A DNA stretch of 17,336 bases from Actinospica sp035552695 (GTDB taxonomy: Bacteria > Actinomycetota > Actinomycetes > Streptomycetales > Catenulisporaceae): contig NZ_DASZKT010000208.1 in the NCBI RefSeq assembly GCF_035552695.1, forward strand, positions 1-17,336. The letters run 5' to 3'. How positions within the stretch are numbered: position 1 is the stretch's first letter; every line of letters starts with the position of its first letter. Below, in pieces: positions 1 to 7,433 of this stretch. A program made the position numbers and the translations under genes. The notes under the pieces were generated by a model. It was not told where the DNA came from, did not search any database, and saw nothing but the letters and a program-made list of their open reading frames with translations.

Positions 1-58
1 GGTACGTGACCTTCCCGGTCCGTTAGCCCTCCCCATCGGGCCAAGCCGTGAATCGCCC

Positions 59-931
59 GTGACGGCGAACCGTCCGGCGATGGCCGCCCACAACGTTACT
101 GACCCTGGCCACCTCGGCGCTTATTCGATGACCGAGGAGCAGGCGTTCGCGCTCACCGATCCGGACGGCGGGCTCTACATTCCCGGGGCGTTCGTGCTCG
201 CGCTCGGCACACTGAAGGCCGAGCCACGGATCTCCGAGGCGTTTCGCACTGGTGACGGCCTGGGCTGGCCCGAGCATGACCAGGACGTCTTCATCGGCTG
301 CGAGCAGTTCTTCCGCCCCGGCTACATCGCCAACCTGATCCCGTCCTGGATCCCGGCGCTGGAGGGCGTGCAGGGCAAGCTCCAAGCCGGCGCCAAGGTG
401 GCCGACATCGGCTGCGGGCTCGGCGCGTCCACCGTCCTGCTGGCTCGGGAATTCCCGAACTCCCGGTTCAACGGTTCGGACTACCACGACGAGTCGATCG
501 AGATCGCTCGCAAGCGGGCCGCGGACGCCGGGGTCGCCGACCGAATCACCTTCGAGACCGCCGCGGCCGCCGGCTTCTCCGGGACCGGCTACGACCTGGC
601 CACCACGTTCGACTGCCTGCACGACATGGGCGACCCGCTCGCCGCCGCCGGACACATCCGCGAGGCGCTCAAGCCGGACGGCACGTAGCTTCTCGTCGAG
701 CCGTTCGCGGGCGACGAGGTGGCCGACAACCTCAACCCGGTGGGGCGGATCTACTACAACGCATCGACTCAGCTATGCGTGCCGAACGCGCGGTCCCAGC
801 CTGGCGGCTACGCGCTCGGCGCCCAGGCCGGGGAAGCCGCGATCCGGCAGGTGACCGCCGACGCCGGCTTCACCCGGTTCCGGCGCGCCGCCGAGACACC
901 GTTCAACCTGGTCTACGAGGTACGCCCGTAG
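59..931 (+). pseudogene. Winged-helix/SAM-dependent methyltransferase, broken by an in-frame TAG
   Basis: This encodes a class I SAM-dependent methyltransferase of the actinobacterial family that has an N-terminal winged-helix dimerisation domain; the substrate is unknown. The SAM-binding motif I VADIGCGLGAST is clear, preceded by the family stretch SMTEEQAFALTDPDGG and PGAFVLALGTLK. At 686-688 a TAG interrupts the frame after ALKPDGT. The same frame resumes directly as LLVEPFAGDEVADNLNPVGR and runs to a normal-looking C-terminus (TPFNLVYEVRP) at 931. Relatives, as recalled, have Trp at the stop position (DGTW), so a single TGG-to-TAG change explains the break. The N-terminal winged-helix domain is missing or lies beyond the left edge; the frame is open to position 2, but the first ~35 residues match the family only weakly. 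The 59 GTG is only the first possible start in the window. Broken-gene status is likely; a sequencing error or stop readthrough remains possible. Confidence 0.85.
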
Positions 932-969
932 CACCGCGCGGCGCGGCACGGCGCCGCACCGAGGAGACC

Positions 970-1059
970 ATGTTCATCAGGCTGTCCGACGGCGCGGACC
1001 CCGACCTGCTGGACGAGCTGCGCACGATGCCCTTCGGCACGGCACATATCGCGCACTGA
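970..1059 (+). CDS. Possible 29-residue small protein
   Basis: This short frame starts at ATG 970 with a good Shine-Dalgarno sequence, GAGGAG at 961-966, three bases upstream of the ATG. It encodes MFIRLSDGADPDLLDELR followed by a short tail and stops at 1059. It lies 38 nt after the end of the broken methyltransferase on the same strand, so it could be co-transcribed. The product is acidic and soluble, with no motif I recognise. It may be a genuine small protein, the remnant of a longer gene, or chance. The only positive evidence is the ribosome binding site. Confidence 0.3.
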   Translation: MFIRLSDGADPDLLDELRTMPFGTAHIAH

Positions 1060-1097
1060 CGACAGGTTCGGGCTCCGCTGAATGTTCCAGGGCGAAG

Positions 1098-1158
1098 CTA
1101 CGCCATCGGCGCTATGCCTTCGAAGCCACGCCCTCGAACCTACGAAATCGACGCTATG
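1098..1158. repeat. Imperfect 19-nt direct repeat at a convergent junction
   Basis: Positions 1098-1116 and 1140-1158 match at 16 of 19 bases (consensus CTACGNNATCGNCGCTATG). A second pair with consensus GAAGCYACGCC lies at 1094-1104 and 1122-1132. The right copy of the 19-mer covers the stop codon of the phospholipase gene (1154-1156, minus strand). The rest of 1060-1153 shows no gene or convincing terminator. Confidence 0.5.
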
Positions 1159-2230
1159 ACACAGCCGACGGCGTGACTCCCGGGTTGAGGCCGATGATCG
1201 CGTCGATCAACGCGTATCCGGGGTAGTCCATCAGGACGACTCCGGTGCCGCCGGCCGAGCCCGAGGCCAGGTAGCTGAGCGCCTGCTGGTTCTCGCCGAC
1301 GCCCCCGTTGTAGCCGCCCGCCATGCCCGCGGGACCGGCGCCGAAGGGGGCGCAGTTCGCCGACAGGTAGGTCGTGTACATGTTCGACGGGTCCGCCGCG
1401 GCGTGCTGGAGGTTCGTCTGCGCGAGACCCCACTTGCTCGCGAGATCGCACTGGGTCCAGTTGTTCTCGACGTACTGGCCCCAGTTCCCGGTGGTCAGCT
1501 GGGTCAGGCCGTATCCGGCGTAGACCTCGCCGACCGGTCCGGTGAAGTCCGTCAGCACGATGTGGCCGCGCACCTGGCCGAGCGAGGGCATGGCCGCCGT
1601 CGAGGAGCCGGTGACGGACGGGGCGTAGAAGAGGCCGGGGTAGCGCGCGACGTAGCTCTGGAAGATCGACTCGCGCATCGCCTCGGTCGCGTTCGACGGA
1701 TCGTCCGCGCACTTTCCGGGAATGCTGAAGCCGATGCCGCCCTCGGTGGTGTCGCCGTCGCATTCCCCGTGCAGATCCATCAGGATCGACTCGCTCGGGT
1801 TGGCGGACAGGAACGCCTGCGCCTTGGTCAGCACGTCGTCGAAGTTCGCGTCTTCGTACACGTCGGTGTGGTGGATCGCGAAGGCGGTGCCGTTGTTGAC
1901 GATCCGGACGCGGATGTCGATGGCGCGGATGCCGGCGTTCAGTTGCGCGGAGAGCGTCTGAGCACTGATTCCCTCGTCCTGCTGCGCCTCGTAGGCCGAC
2001 GGCAGCAGGCCGCCCTCGATGGCCAGGGTGTCGTGCGTACCCGGGATCGAAAGGGCGGCCAGGCTGGTCGAGTCGGAGACCTGGCCCATCCAGGCCGGGT
2101 TGGCCGCCGTGGTCAGGCTGTTGAAGGCGGAGGTCGAGTTGGTCGGCCGCGCTGCCGCGGTGCCGGTGCAGGCGAGCACGACTGCGGCGGCCGCCAGCGG
2201 AACAATCAGGGTTCTGCGGAGCGTGGGCAT
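1154..2230 (-). CDS. Secreted phosphatidylinositol-specific phospholipase C family protein
   Basis: A 358-residue exported protein of the PI-PLC X-domain family, which cleaves phosphatidylinositol-type lipids by cyclisation without needing calcium in the bacterial enzymes. Residues 1-28 are a signal peptide: a short basic start with RR, a hydrophobic stretch, and an AxA-type cleavage site near GTAAA-RP. The catalytic pattern matches the Bacillus enzyme: SIPGTHD with His66-Asp67, AIDIRVR with Asp105 and Arg107, and AIHH with His121. A conserved strand follows as ESILMDLHGE. The C-terminal ~100 residues are Gly/Ala-rich and contain MDYPG near the end. An upstream AGGAAAGGA supports the ATG at 2230. 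The gene is transcribed alone, converging on the broken methyltransferase. The exact lipid substrate is unknown, and a glycerophosphodiester-type activity cannot be excluded. Confidence 0.88.
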   Translation of the reverse strand: MPTLRRTLIVPLAAAAVVLACTGTAAARPTNSTSAFNSLTTAANPAWMGQVSDSTSLAALSIPGTHDTLAIEGGLLPSAYEAQQDEGISAQTLSAQLNAGIRAIDIRVRIVNNGTAFAIHHTDVYEDANFDDVLTKAQAFLSANPSESILMDLHGECDGDTTEGGIGFSIPGKCADDPSNATEAMRESIFQSYVARYPGLFYAPSVTGSSTAAMPSLGQVRGHIVLTDFTGPVGEVYAGYGLTQLTTGNWGQYVENNWTQCDLASKWGLAQTNLQHAAADPSNMYTTYLSANCAPFGAGPAGMAGGYNGGVGENQQALSYLASGSAGGTGVVLMDYPGYALIDAIIGLNPGVTPSAVS

Positions 2231-2400
2231 GGGGAGGTCCTTTCCTCGGCCGTGGGCGGGTCGAGCGTGCCGCCGTGGGTTGCGCGGCTACGGCACTGAG
2301 GATTGGTGCGGACCACTCCCGGGTCAAGGATCCGGCGCGACATTTCGCTGGAACCACGACACGCGTTCACATCCGCGCTCAGGAGTTTCCCGTTTGTTAG

Positions 2401-2420
2401 GACACCCCATGACACCCCAT
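2401..2420. repeat. Perfect 10-bp tandem duplication at the oxidoreductase stop
   Basis: GACACCCCAT occurs twice back to back (2401-2410 and 2411-2420). The second copy touches the stop codon of the minus-strand oxidoreductase (2420-2422). The rest of 2231-2400, which must hold the phospholipase promoter, shows no motif I can defend. Confidence 0.75.
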
Positions 2421-3364
2421 CAGCCCTCGACGACGCGGAGCACGATCTTGCCGACCGTGCGGCCCGTTTCGCTGCGCCGGTGCGCATCCGCGGCGTCCTC
2501 GAGCGGGAAGACGGAGTCGAGTTCTACGCGCAGCTTGCCCTGCTCGACCAGGTCCACGATCGCGGTGAGCGCGAGGCGGTCCGGCTCGACGAGCGTGAAG
2601 CCGGTCGGGATGCCGCGCGCCTCGGCTTCCTTCATTGCCGCTTCTTCCACCGGGAGGATCGAGACGAGTACGCCGCCGTCCTTGAGCACCATGAGCGAAC
2701 GGCTGCTGTACTCGCCCGCGATCGGGTCGAATACGACGTCGACCGGCTGGTCGCGCAGCACCTCGACAAAGTCGGCGACGTGGTAGTCGATCACTTCGTC
2801 CGCACCGAGGCCGCGGACGAAGTCGTGCTTGGCGGCGCTGGCCGTGCCGATGACGTACGCGCCGAGGCTCTTCGCGATCTGCACCGCGAGATGGCCCACG
2901 CCGCCTGCCGCCGCGTGGATCAGCACGCGCTGACCGGCCGTCAGCTTTCCGGTGTCGATAAGCCCCTGCCACGCGGTGAGCCCGGCCAGCGGAAGCCCGG
3001 CGGCCTCCTCGAAGCTCAGCGCGGCGGGCTTGGGCGCGAAGTGCCTGGCCGGGGCGACGACGTATTCGGCGTACGCGCCCGGGAAGTGCGGGAACAGCGG
3101 CATCCCGAGCACCTCGTCGCCCGGCCGGTTGAGGGTCACGCCGGGGCCGACCGCCTCGACCACTCCGGCCACGTCGTAGCCCAGAATCAGCGGGAAGGCC
3201 CCTTCTCCGCGCCCGCCGCCCGACCGAGACTTCCAGTCCGTCGGATTGATACCCGCCGCGTGCACACGCACGAGAATCTCCGTCGCGCCGGGTGTCGGGC
3301 GCTCGACTTCCGCCAGCTTGAGTACCTCGGGGCCGCCCTGTCGTTCCGCGATGATCGCGCGCAT
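2420..3364 (-). CDS. NADP-dependent medium-chain oxidoreductase (quinone oxidoreductase-like)
   Basis: A 314-residue zinc-independent member of the medium-chain dehydrogenase/reductase superfamily, expected to use NADPH to reduce quinones or enones in the cytoplasm. The N-terminal GroES-like domain shows GGPEVLKLAEVERP and GINPTDWKSRSG. The Rossmann fold carries AAAGGVGHLAVQIAKSLGA at about residues 151-169. The structural and catalytic zinc cysteines of true alcohol dehydrogenases are absent. I start at ATG 3364, where homology begins (MRAIIAERQGGPEVL); in-frame GTG codons at 3373 and 3382 could add 3 or 6 residues, and no clear ribosome binding site decides it. It diverges from the GlxA-type regulator across an 81-nt gap, so that regulator is the natural candidate to control it. 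Confidence 0.9.
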   Translation of the reverse strand: MRAIIAERQGGPEVLKLAEVERPTPGATEILVRVHAAGINPTDWKSRSGGGRGEGAFPLILGYDVAGVVEAVGPGVTLNRPGDEVLGMPLFPHFPGAYAEYVVAPARHFAPKPAALSFEEAAGLPLAGLTAWQGLIDTGKLTAGQRVLIHAAAGGVGHLAVQIAKSLGAYVIGTASAAKHDFVRGLGADEVIDYHVADFVEVLRDQPVDVVFDPIAGEYSSRSLMVLKDGGVLVSILPVEEAAMKEAEARGIPTGFTLVEPDRLALTAIVDLVEQGKLRVELDSVFPLEDAADAHRRSETGRTVGKIVLRVVEG

Positions 3365-3445
3365 TGTCGTCACGTGGATCACTGTGCCGCCGCGTCGCAC
3401 GGCTCGCCTAGTGGCTGGATAGACATGATGTGAAAGAATCAGGCC

Positions 3446-4438
3446 ATGGCTTCCCCCCAGCGTCCGCACCGGGTGGCCGTCCTCGCGCTGCCCGGAGTCG
3501 TGCCCTTCGAACTCGCGATACCGGCACGCATCTTCGGCGGCGCCCGCGACACGCGTCATGACCGGCGGCCGTTGTACGAGGTCGTGACCTGCACTGTCGA
3601 CGGCGCACCGGTGCGTACTGATGCGGACTTCAGCATCAGCGTGGACCACGACGCGTCCGTGCTCGCGACGGCGGACTCGGTGGTGATCCCGCCCTCACAC
3701 GCGCTCGAGCGGATCGTGGACTCCGGCGGCATCCTGGCCGAGCCCGTGCTGCGCGCGCTCAAGGAGATCCGGCCGGGTACGCGGCTGATCGCGATCTGCA
3801 CGGGAGCCTTCGTATTCGCCGCCGCGGGGCTGCTCGACGGGCGCCCGGCCGCGACGCACTGGAGCGAGGCAACGAAGCTGCAGGCCCTGTTCCCGAACGT
3901 CCAGGTGGACGCGGACGTGCTCTACATCGACGACGGCGACATGCTGACCTCGGCCGGCGTCGCCGCGGGAATCGACTTGTGCCTGCACGTGATCCGCCGC
4001 GACCACGGCAGCGCGGTCGCCAATTTCGCCGCCCGGGTCTGCGTCGTTCCGCCGCGTCGCGAAGGCGGCCAGTCGCAGTACGTGCAGCGACCCGTCCCGG
4101 CCGTGGACGAGGGCGGCACGGCGGCGACCCGCGCGTGGGCCGTCGAGCAGCTCGGCCGACCGCTCAGCCTCACCGAACTCGCCGCCCACGCCGGCACGAG
4201 CGTGCGCACCTTCACCCGCCGCTTTCGCGCCGAGACCGGCCTGAGCCCCGGCATCTGGCTCGCCGCGCAACGCCTGGACTACGCGCGCCACCTGCTCGAG
4301 GACTCCGATCTGTCGGTTGATCAGGTCGCCGAGCGCGCCGGCCTGGGTACGGGCGCGAACCTGCGCCAACAGTTGAAGATCGCGTCCGGCGTCTCGCCGA
4401 CCGCGTACCGCCGCGCATTCCGTTCCATGGAGGGCTGA
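3446..4438 (+). CDS. GlxA-type transcriptional regulator (DJ-1/PfpI + AraC domains)
   Basis: A 330-residue regulator. Residues ~8-195 form a DJ-1/PfpI-like (amidotransferase-like) domain, with the nucleophile-elbow sequence AICTGAFVFAAAGLL placing Cys118 at the turn and ATHW following. Residues ~228-325 form an AraC-type double helix-turn-helix: LSLTELAAHAGTSVRTFTRR, then VDQVAERAGLGTGANLRQQ and GVSPTAYRRAF. Proteins of this build usually bind DNA through the C-terminus and sense a small molecule or redox state through the N-terminal domain; the ligand here is unknown. The ATG at 3446 lacks a strong Shine-Dalgarno sequence. It diverges from the oxidoreductase and is followed after 2 nt by a DHFR-like reductase, so it probably regulates both neighbours. 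Confidence 0.92.
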   Translation: MASPQRPHRVAVLALPGVVPFELAIPARIFGGARDTRHDRRPLYEVVTCTVDGAPVRTDADFSISVDHDASVLATADSVVIPPSHALERIVDSGGILAEPVLRALKEIRPGTRLIAICTGAFVFAAAGLLDGRPAATHWSEATKLQALFPNVQVDADVLYIDDGDMLTSAGVAAGIDLCLHVIRRDHGSAVANFAARVCVVPPRREGGQSQYVQRPVPAVDEGGTAATRAWAVEQLGRPLSLTELAAHAGTSVRTFTRRFRAETGLSPGIWLAAQRLDYARHLLEDSDLSVDQVAERAGLGTGANLRQQLKIASGVSPTAYRRAFRSMEG

Positions 4439-4440
4439 CA

Positions 4441-4998
4441 ATGGCCAGGTTGATCTACTCCGCCATCGCGTCGCTTGACGGGTATATCGAGGACGAGACC
4501 GGCTCTTTCGATTGGGCGGCGCCGGATGCCGAGGTGCTCGCATTCGTCAATGAACTCGAACGGCCCATCGGCACGTACCTTTATGGCCGCCGAATGTATG
4601 AAACGATGCGCTTCTGGGAGACCGCGGACGTCGACACCCTCGATCCCGGAAGCCGCGACTTCACGGGGATCTGGCGCCAGGCCGACAAGATCGTGTACTC
4701 GCGGACACTGCGGAAGCCTTCGACCGCACAAACGCAGATCGTGCGCGAGTTCGACGCAGCGGCAGTCCGGCAGCTCAAGGAGACGTCGGCCTACGACATC
4801 ACCGTCGGCGGCGCGGAACTCGCAGGCCAGGCAATGGCCGCCGGGCTGGTCGACGAATGCCACCTGTTTCTCAATCCGGTCATCGTCGGCAACGGAAAAA
4901 GCGCGCTGCCGGACGAAGTTCAGGTGAAGCTCGAACTCTTAGACGAGCGCCGATTCCACGGCGGAGTGGTCTTTCTCCGCTACGCTGTCATGAATTGA
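4441..4998 (+). CDS. Dihydrofolate reductase-family (RibD C-terminal domain) protein
   Basis: A 185-residue single-domain protein of the RibD C-terminal/DHFR-like superfamily (YyaP/YwjB type). It shows the N-terminal strand LIYSAIASLDGYI, the central YGRRMYETM helix, and the nucleotide-binding segment ITVGGAELAGQAMAAGLVDE. These proteins bind NADPH and are assumed to be reductases, but the substrate of this stand-alone type is generally unknown and it is probably not the folate enzyme. The ATG is 2 nt past the regulator's stop, and its GGAGGG ribosome binding site (4429-4434) lies inside the regulator's last codons. The two genes are therefore almost certainly one transcript. It converges on the DUF72 gene across a 17-nt tandem repeat. 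Confidence 0.9.
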   Translation: MARLIYSAIASLDGYIEDETGSFDWAAPDAEVLAFVNELERPIGTYLYGRRMYETMRFWETADVDTLDPGSRDFTGIWRQADKIVYSRTLRKPSTAQTQIVREFDAAAVRQLKETSAYDITVGGAELAGQAMAAGLVDECHLFLNPVIVGNGKSALPDEVQVKLELLDERRFHGGVVFLRYAVMN

Positions 4999-5044
4999 CT
5001 GGAACAGCGAATTGATTAGAACGGCGAACCGACTAGAACAGCGT
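4994..5044. repeat. Three tandem 17-nt copies across a convergent junction
   Basis: Three abutting imperfect copies are seen: ATTGACTGGAACAGCGA (4994-5010), ATTGATTAGAACGGCGA (5011-5027) and ACCGACTAGAACAGCGT (5028-5044). The first copy contains the stop codon of the DHFR-like gene (4996-4998); the third contains the stop codon of the DUF72 gene (5033-5035). The whole junction between the two genes is therefore made of the repeat. The unit does not fold into an obvious hairpin. Confidence 0.85.
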
Positions 5045-5884
5045 CGCCGGACCGGCCGGAATGGGCTCCGGCAGCGATGCGAGTTCGGGCACGAGGGCAC
5101 GCACCTGGTCGTGAAAGCGGCGGGCAAGGATCGGCGCGTCCACGTTGTCCGGCGTGTGGATGAAGACCGTCGGCGACCGGCCCTCGCGCAGCCAGCCCGC
5201 GACGACGTCGAGCCACGGTTGCCAGCCTTCGACCGTGAGCGCCTCGTCGTCACGGCCGATGTAGCGCACGACGGGGTTGGCGGTCAGCGCGTGCGCACGA
5301 CGCGGCAGGCGCGGCTTCTTCATCCACGCCTCGCGCTCGGCGTCGGTCGTGGGCGGGCTCGCGAACATAGTCGTCGAGTCGAAGTTCACCCACTCCGCGC
5401 CCACGCCATTCAGCAACCTACTGAGATTCTGCTCCCACTGCCGCGTCTCGAAAAACGCACGATGCCGCACCTCAACCGCGTATCGATACGTGCGCGGCAT
5501 CCGATGCAAGAACGCTGCCAACGCCCCCAAATCCGCAGGCGCGAACGAAGGCGGCAACTGCACCCACAGCGCGTGCGCACGCGTCCCCAGCGGCTCGATC
5601 ACATTCAGGAACGCCCGCACCGGCTCCTCGACGTTCGCCAACCGCCGGTCGTGCGTGACAGTCCTCGGCAGCTTGAGAATGAACCGAAAGTCCGGGTCCG
5701 TCTGCTCGGCCCACGACCGGACCGTGTCCAACGTCGGCGTGGCATAGAACGTCGTGTTCCCCTCCACCGCGCTGCAGAACGAGGAGTACGCGCGCAACCG
5801 CTCTCGCTGCGGCAAGGGATGCGGCATGTGCCGCCCCTGCCACGCCGCATGCGACCACATCGCGCATCCGACGTGGAGTTTCAC
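5033..5884 (-). CDS. DUF72 (YecE-family) TIM-barrel protein
   Basis: A 283-residue DUF72 protein. The family has a TIM-barrel fold of unknown biochemical function, often called a sugar-isomerase/endonuclease-like fold without proof. Diagnostic parts are the start VKLHVGCAMWSH, the motif VEGNTTFYATPTLDTV, FRFILKLPRTVTH, LWVQLPPSFAP, and the late YRYAVEVRH and VFIHTPDNVDAP. I start at GTG 5884 because it overlaps the upstream kinase's stop as GTGA and homology begins there; the frame stays open 11 codons further upstream. It is the second gene of a coupled pair with the APH-like kinase. Its last codons are part of the 17-nt repeat block. Confidence 0.9.
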   Translation of the reverse strand: MKLHVGCAMWSHAAWQGRHMPHPLPQRERLRAYSSFCSAVEGNTTFYATPTLDTVRSWAEQTDPDFRFILKLPRTVTHDRRLANVEEPVRAFLNVIEPLGTRAHALWVQLPPSFAPADLGALAAFLHRMPRTYRYAVEVRHRAFFETRQWEQNLSRLLNGVGAEWVNFDSTTMFASPPTTDAEREAWMKKPRLPRRAHALTANPVVRYIGRDDEALTVEGWQPWLDVVAGWLREGRSPTVFIHTPDNVDAPILARRFHDQVRALVPELASLPEPIPAGPATLF

Positions 5885-6768
5885 GTGGTGATCCGTTCCG
5901 CCGCGAGGCCGGCCCACGTCTCGACCTCATCGCTCGGGAAGTGCCGGATCGCCCAATCCGTCATCCGCAGGCTCATGTGCGCCCAAGCGGGTCGCAGCAC
6001 GTCATCCGGCAACGCATCAAGCAGCGCGTCCAAGCGCTGGACGACGCTGCGGTCGGCCCCTGCCGGATGGATGCCGAAGCGGAGGGTGACGAGGTCGAAT
6101 CCGGCATCTCCCCTGCCCGCGCCGTCCCAGTCGATCACTCCGGTCAGCCGACCGTCGCGACTCAGCATATTGCCGGGATGAAAGTCCTGGTGAACGACGT
6201 CGTCGCCCGGCATGCGCTCGTCGAACTCGTCACCGATCTCACGAATCCGCTGCTCCAACTCGGCCGTCCGCGCGCTGAATCGGCGCATCGGTTCGTGCAG
6301 GCAGTAGCCCGGACCGTCGTCGCGCAGATGAAGCGCGATGCGTGGCACGTCCGACCGCTCGGCCAGCGCGCCGACGTGCAGAGCGTGGACTGCGAGCGCT
6401 TCGTCGAAGTGGCGTTCGTCCATATGGGCGATCTTGTTGCCCGACAACAGTTCCTGCACCGTGACGACAGCCGTACCGACCTGGACGACGAGCTCCGTGG
6501 CGGGAGCCGGATAGCCGCGCGCACGCAGGGCCTCGATCGCCGCGAGAGGTCCGGCGCGCATGTCCTTCTCGTCGAAGTCGGGCCGCCACTTCAGCACGCC
6601 TTCGTGGCCATCCGGCCAGCGAACGCGCGCCGCCCCGACCTCCCCGCCGTCCAAGGCTCCTGATACGACGAGTTCGACGCCGGCCGCCTCCCGAACCGCC
6701 GCGAGCATCCGCGTCGAGTCGAGTCGCTGAACTCTGGGGAACGTCCCAGGCGCATTGTCCATGCCCAC
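5881..6768 (-). CDS. Aminoglycoside phosphotransferase-family kinase
   Basis: A 295-residue protein with the APH/choline-kinase fold. Lys60 (VLKWRP) is in the position expected for the ATP-binding lysine. The catalytic loop is VVHQDFHPGN (His193, Asp195, Asn200) and the metal-binding Asp213 sits in VIDWDGAGRGDAGFDLV. All active-site residues are intact, so it is probably an active small-molecule kinase. The acceptor is unknown; nothing here specifically indicates antibiotic resistance. The start is either GTG 6768 or ATG 6762 (MDNAPG); neither has a good ribosome binding site. The stop overlaps the DUF72 start by four bases (GTGA), implying translational coupling. Confidence 0.88.
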   Translation of the reverse strand: MGMDNAPGTFPRVQRLDSTRMLAAVREAAGVELVVSGALDGGEVGAARVRWPDGHEGVLKWRPDFDEKDMRAGPLAAIEALRARGYPAPATELVVQVGTAVVTVQELLSGNKIAHMDERHFDEALAVHALHVGALAERSDVPRIALHLRDDGPGYCLHEPMRRFSARTAELEQRIREIGDEFDERMPGDDVVHQDFHPGNMLSRDGRLTGVIDWDGAGRGDAGFDLVTLRFGIHPAGADRSVVQRLDALLDALPDDVLRPAWAHMSLRMTDWAIRHFPSDEVETWAGLAAERITT

Positions 6769-6853
6769 TCATCGACGATAGCCGGTCTGGACGAATACGA
6801 CTGAATCGCGAAACGGGGCGGAACCGAGCGGGGCCGGCCGTCGTCGAAGTGCT

Positions 6854-7375
6854 ATGAAGCGACAGCGACGTACGACTGATCCGCTGGCCCCGCTCCTGCC
6901 CGTGGTCCGGGTCGCCGCCGTCGGACTCGTGGCGGCGGGCGGGTCGCTCGTCGCGGTGCATGCTCTCGACGCCCCGGCGTCCGCACAGCTAGGCGCCACC
7001 GCGCCCACCAGTGCGGCGAAGCTCGTCGCGATTCCGCGGTACGCGGAACAGGCCAAGCGCACCACGAGTTCGGCCACCATCACCGGCCATGCAAAGATCG
7101 CCCGCGTCGCCGCAATCATCAATGCCCTGCCACCTGCGCCGACCGGAGCCTTCAGCTGCCCGGCCGACTTCGGCGGCGGACTCGAGCTCGACTTCGAATC
7201 CACCGGCGGCGCGGTCCTCGAACAGGTGTCGATGGACGCGAGCGGTTGCGGCGGCACTTCCGTCACCATCAACGGCGCGCGGCAGCCGGAACGGTCCAGC
7301 AGCCGGGACACGATCCAGCAGATTCAGGGCATCCTCGGCACGAATTGGCAGCTCCTGCCGACGCTGCCGGGCTAG
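6854..7375 (+). CDS. Exported or membrane-anchored protein of unknown function
   Basis: A 173-residue protein. After a basic start (MKRQRRTTD), one hydrophobic segment at about residues 16-38 acts as signal peptide or membrane anchor, followed by an Ala/Ser/Thr-rich linker. The C-terminal ~90 residues carry the pattern IINALPPAPTGAFSCPADF, an extracellular-looking module I recall from many uncharacterised actinobacterial lipoproteins and exported proteins. Two cysteines (in FSCPADF and ASGCGGT) could form a disulphide. There is no lipobox, and no enzymatic motif was seen. It diverges from the kinase over 85 nt without a clear ribosome binding site. The stop codon lies inside a 24-bp tandem duplication. 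Confidence 0.78.
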   Translation: MKRQRRTTDPLAPLLPVVRVAAVGLVAAGGSLVAVHALDAPASAQLGATAPTSAAKLVAIPRYAEQAKRTTSSATITGHAKIARVAAIINALPPAPTGAFSCPADFGGGLELDFESTGGAVLEQVSMDASGCGGTSVTINGARQPERSSSRDTIQQIQGILGTNWQLLPTLPG

Positions 7376-7433
7376 CTCCTGCCGACGCTGCCGGGCTAAG
7401 GCCGCCGCCTGCCTGAGGACGCTGCCGCGCTAA
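7352..7433. repeat. 24-bp in-frame tandem duplication including the stop codon, plus partial third copy
   Basis: Positions 7352-7375 and 7376-7399 are identical at 23 of 24 bases, differing only in the last base (TAG versus TAA). Each encodes LLPTLPG followed by stop. A 16-base partial copy, GACGCTGCCGCGCTAA, lies at 7418-7433 and overlaps the stop codon of the convergent MarR gene (7430-7432). Confidence 0.9.

Noticed and set aside
686..688. TAG as a recoded amino-acid codon
   Set aside because: No sign of a pyrrolysine system or recoding structure; Trp-to-stop by one base change is simpler.
2168..2185. Lipobox (VLAC) in the phospholipase signal peptide
   Set aside because: Leu at -2 and Val at -3 fit the lipobox poorly; the AxA site a few residues later explains cleavage better.
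1140..2357. A 405-codon minus-strand frame over the phospholipase
   Set aside because: The overlapping 358-residue frame has a signal peptide and all phospholipase motifs; this one is Arg/Gly-rich noise.
6239..6961. A 240-codon minus-strand frame over the kinase start
   Set aside because: Arg/Ser-rich out-of-frame shadow; the kinase frame has the intact APH motifs.
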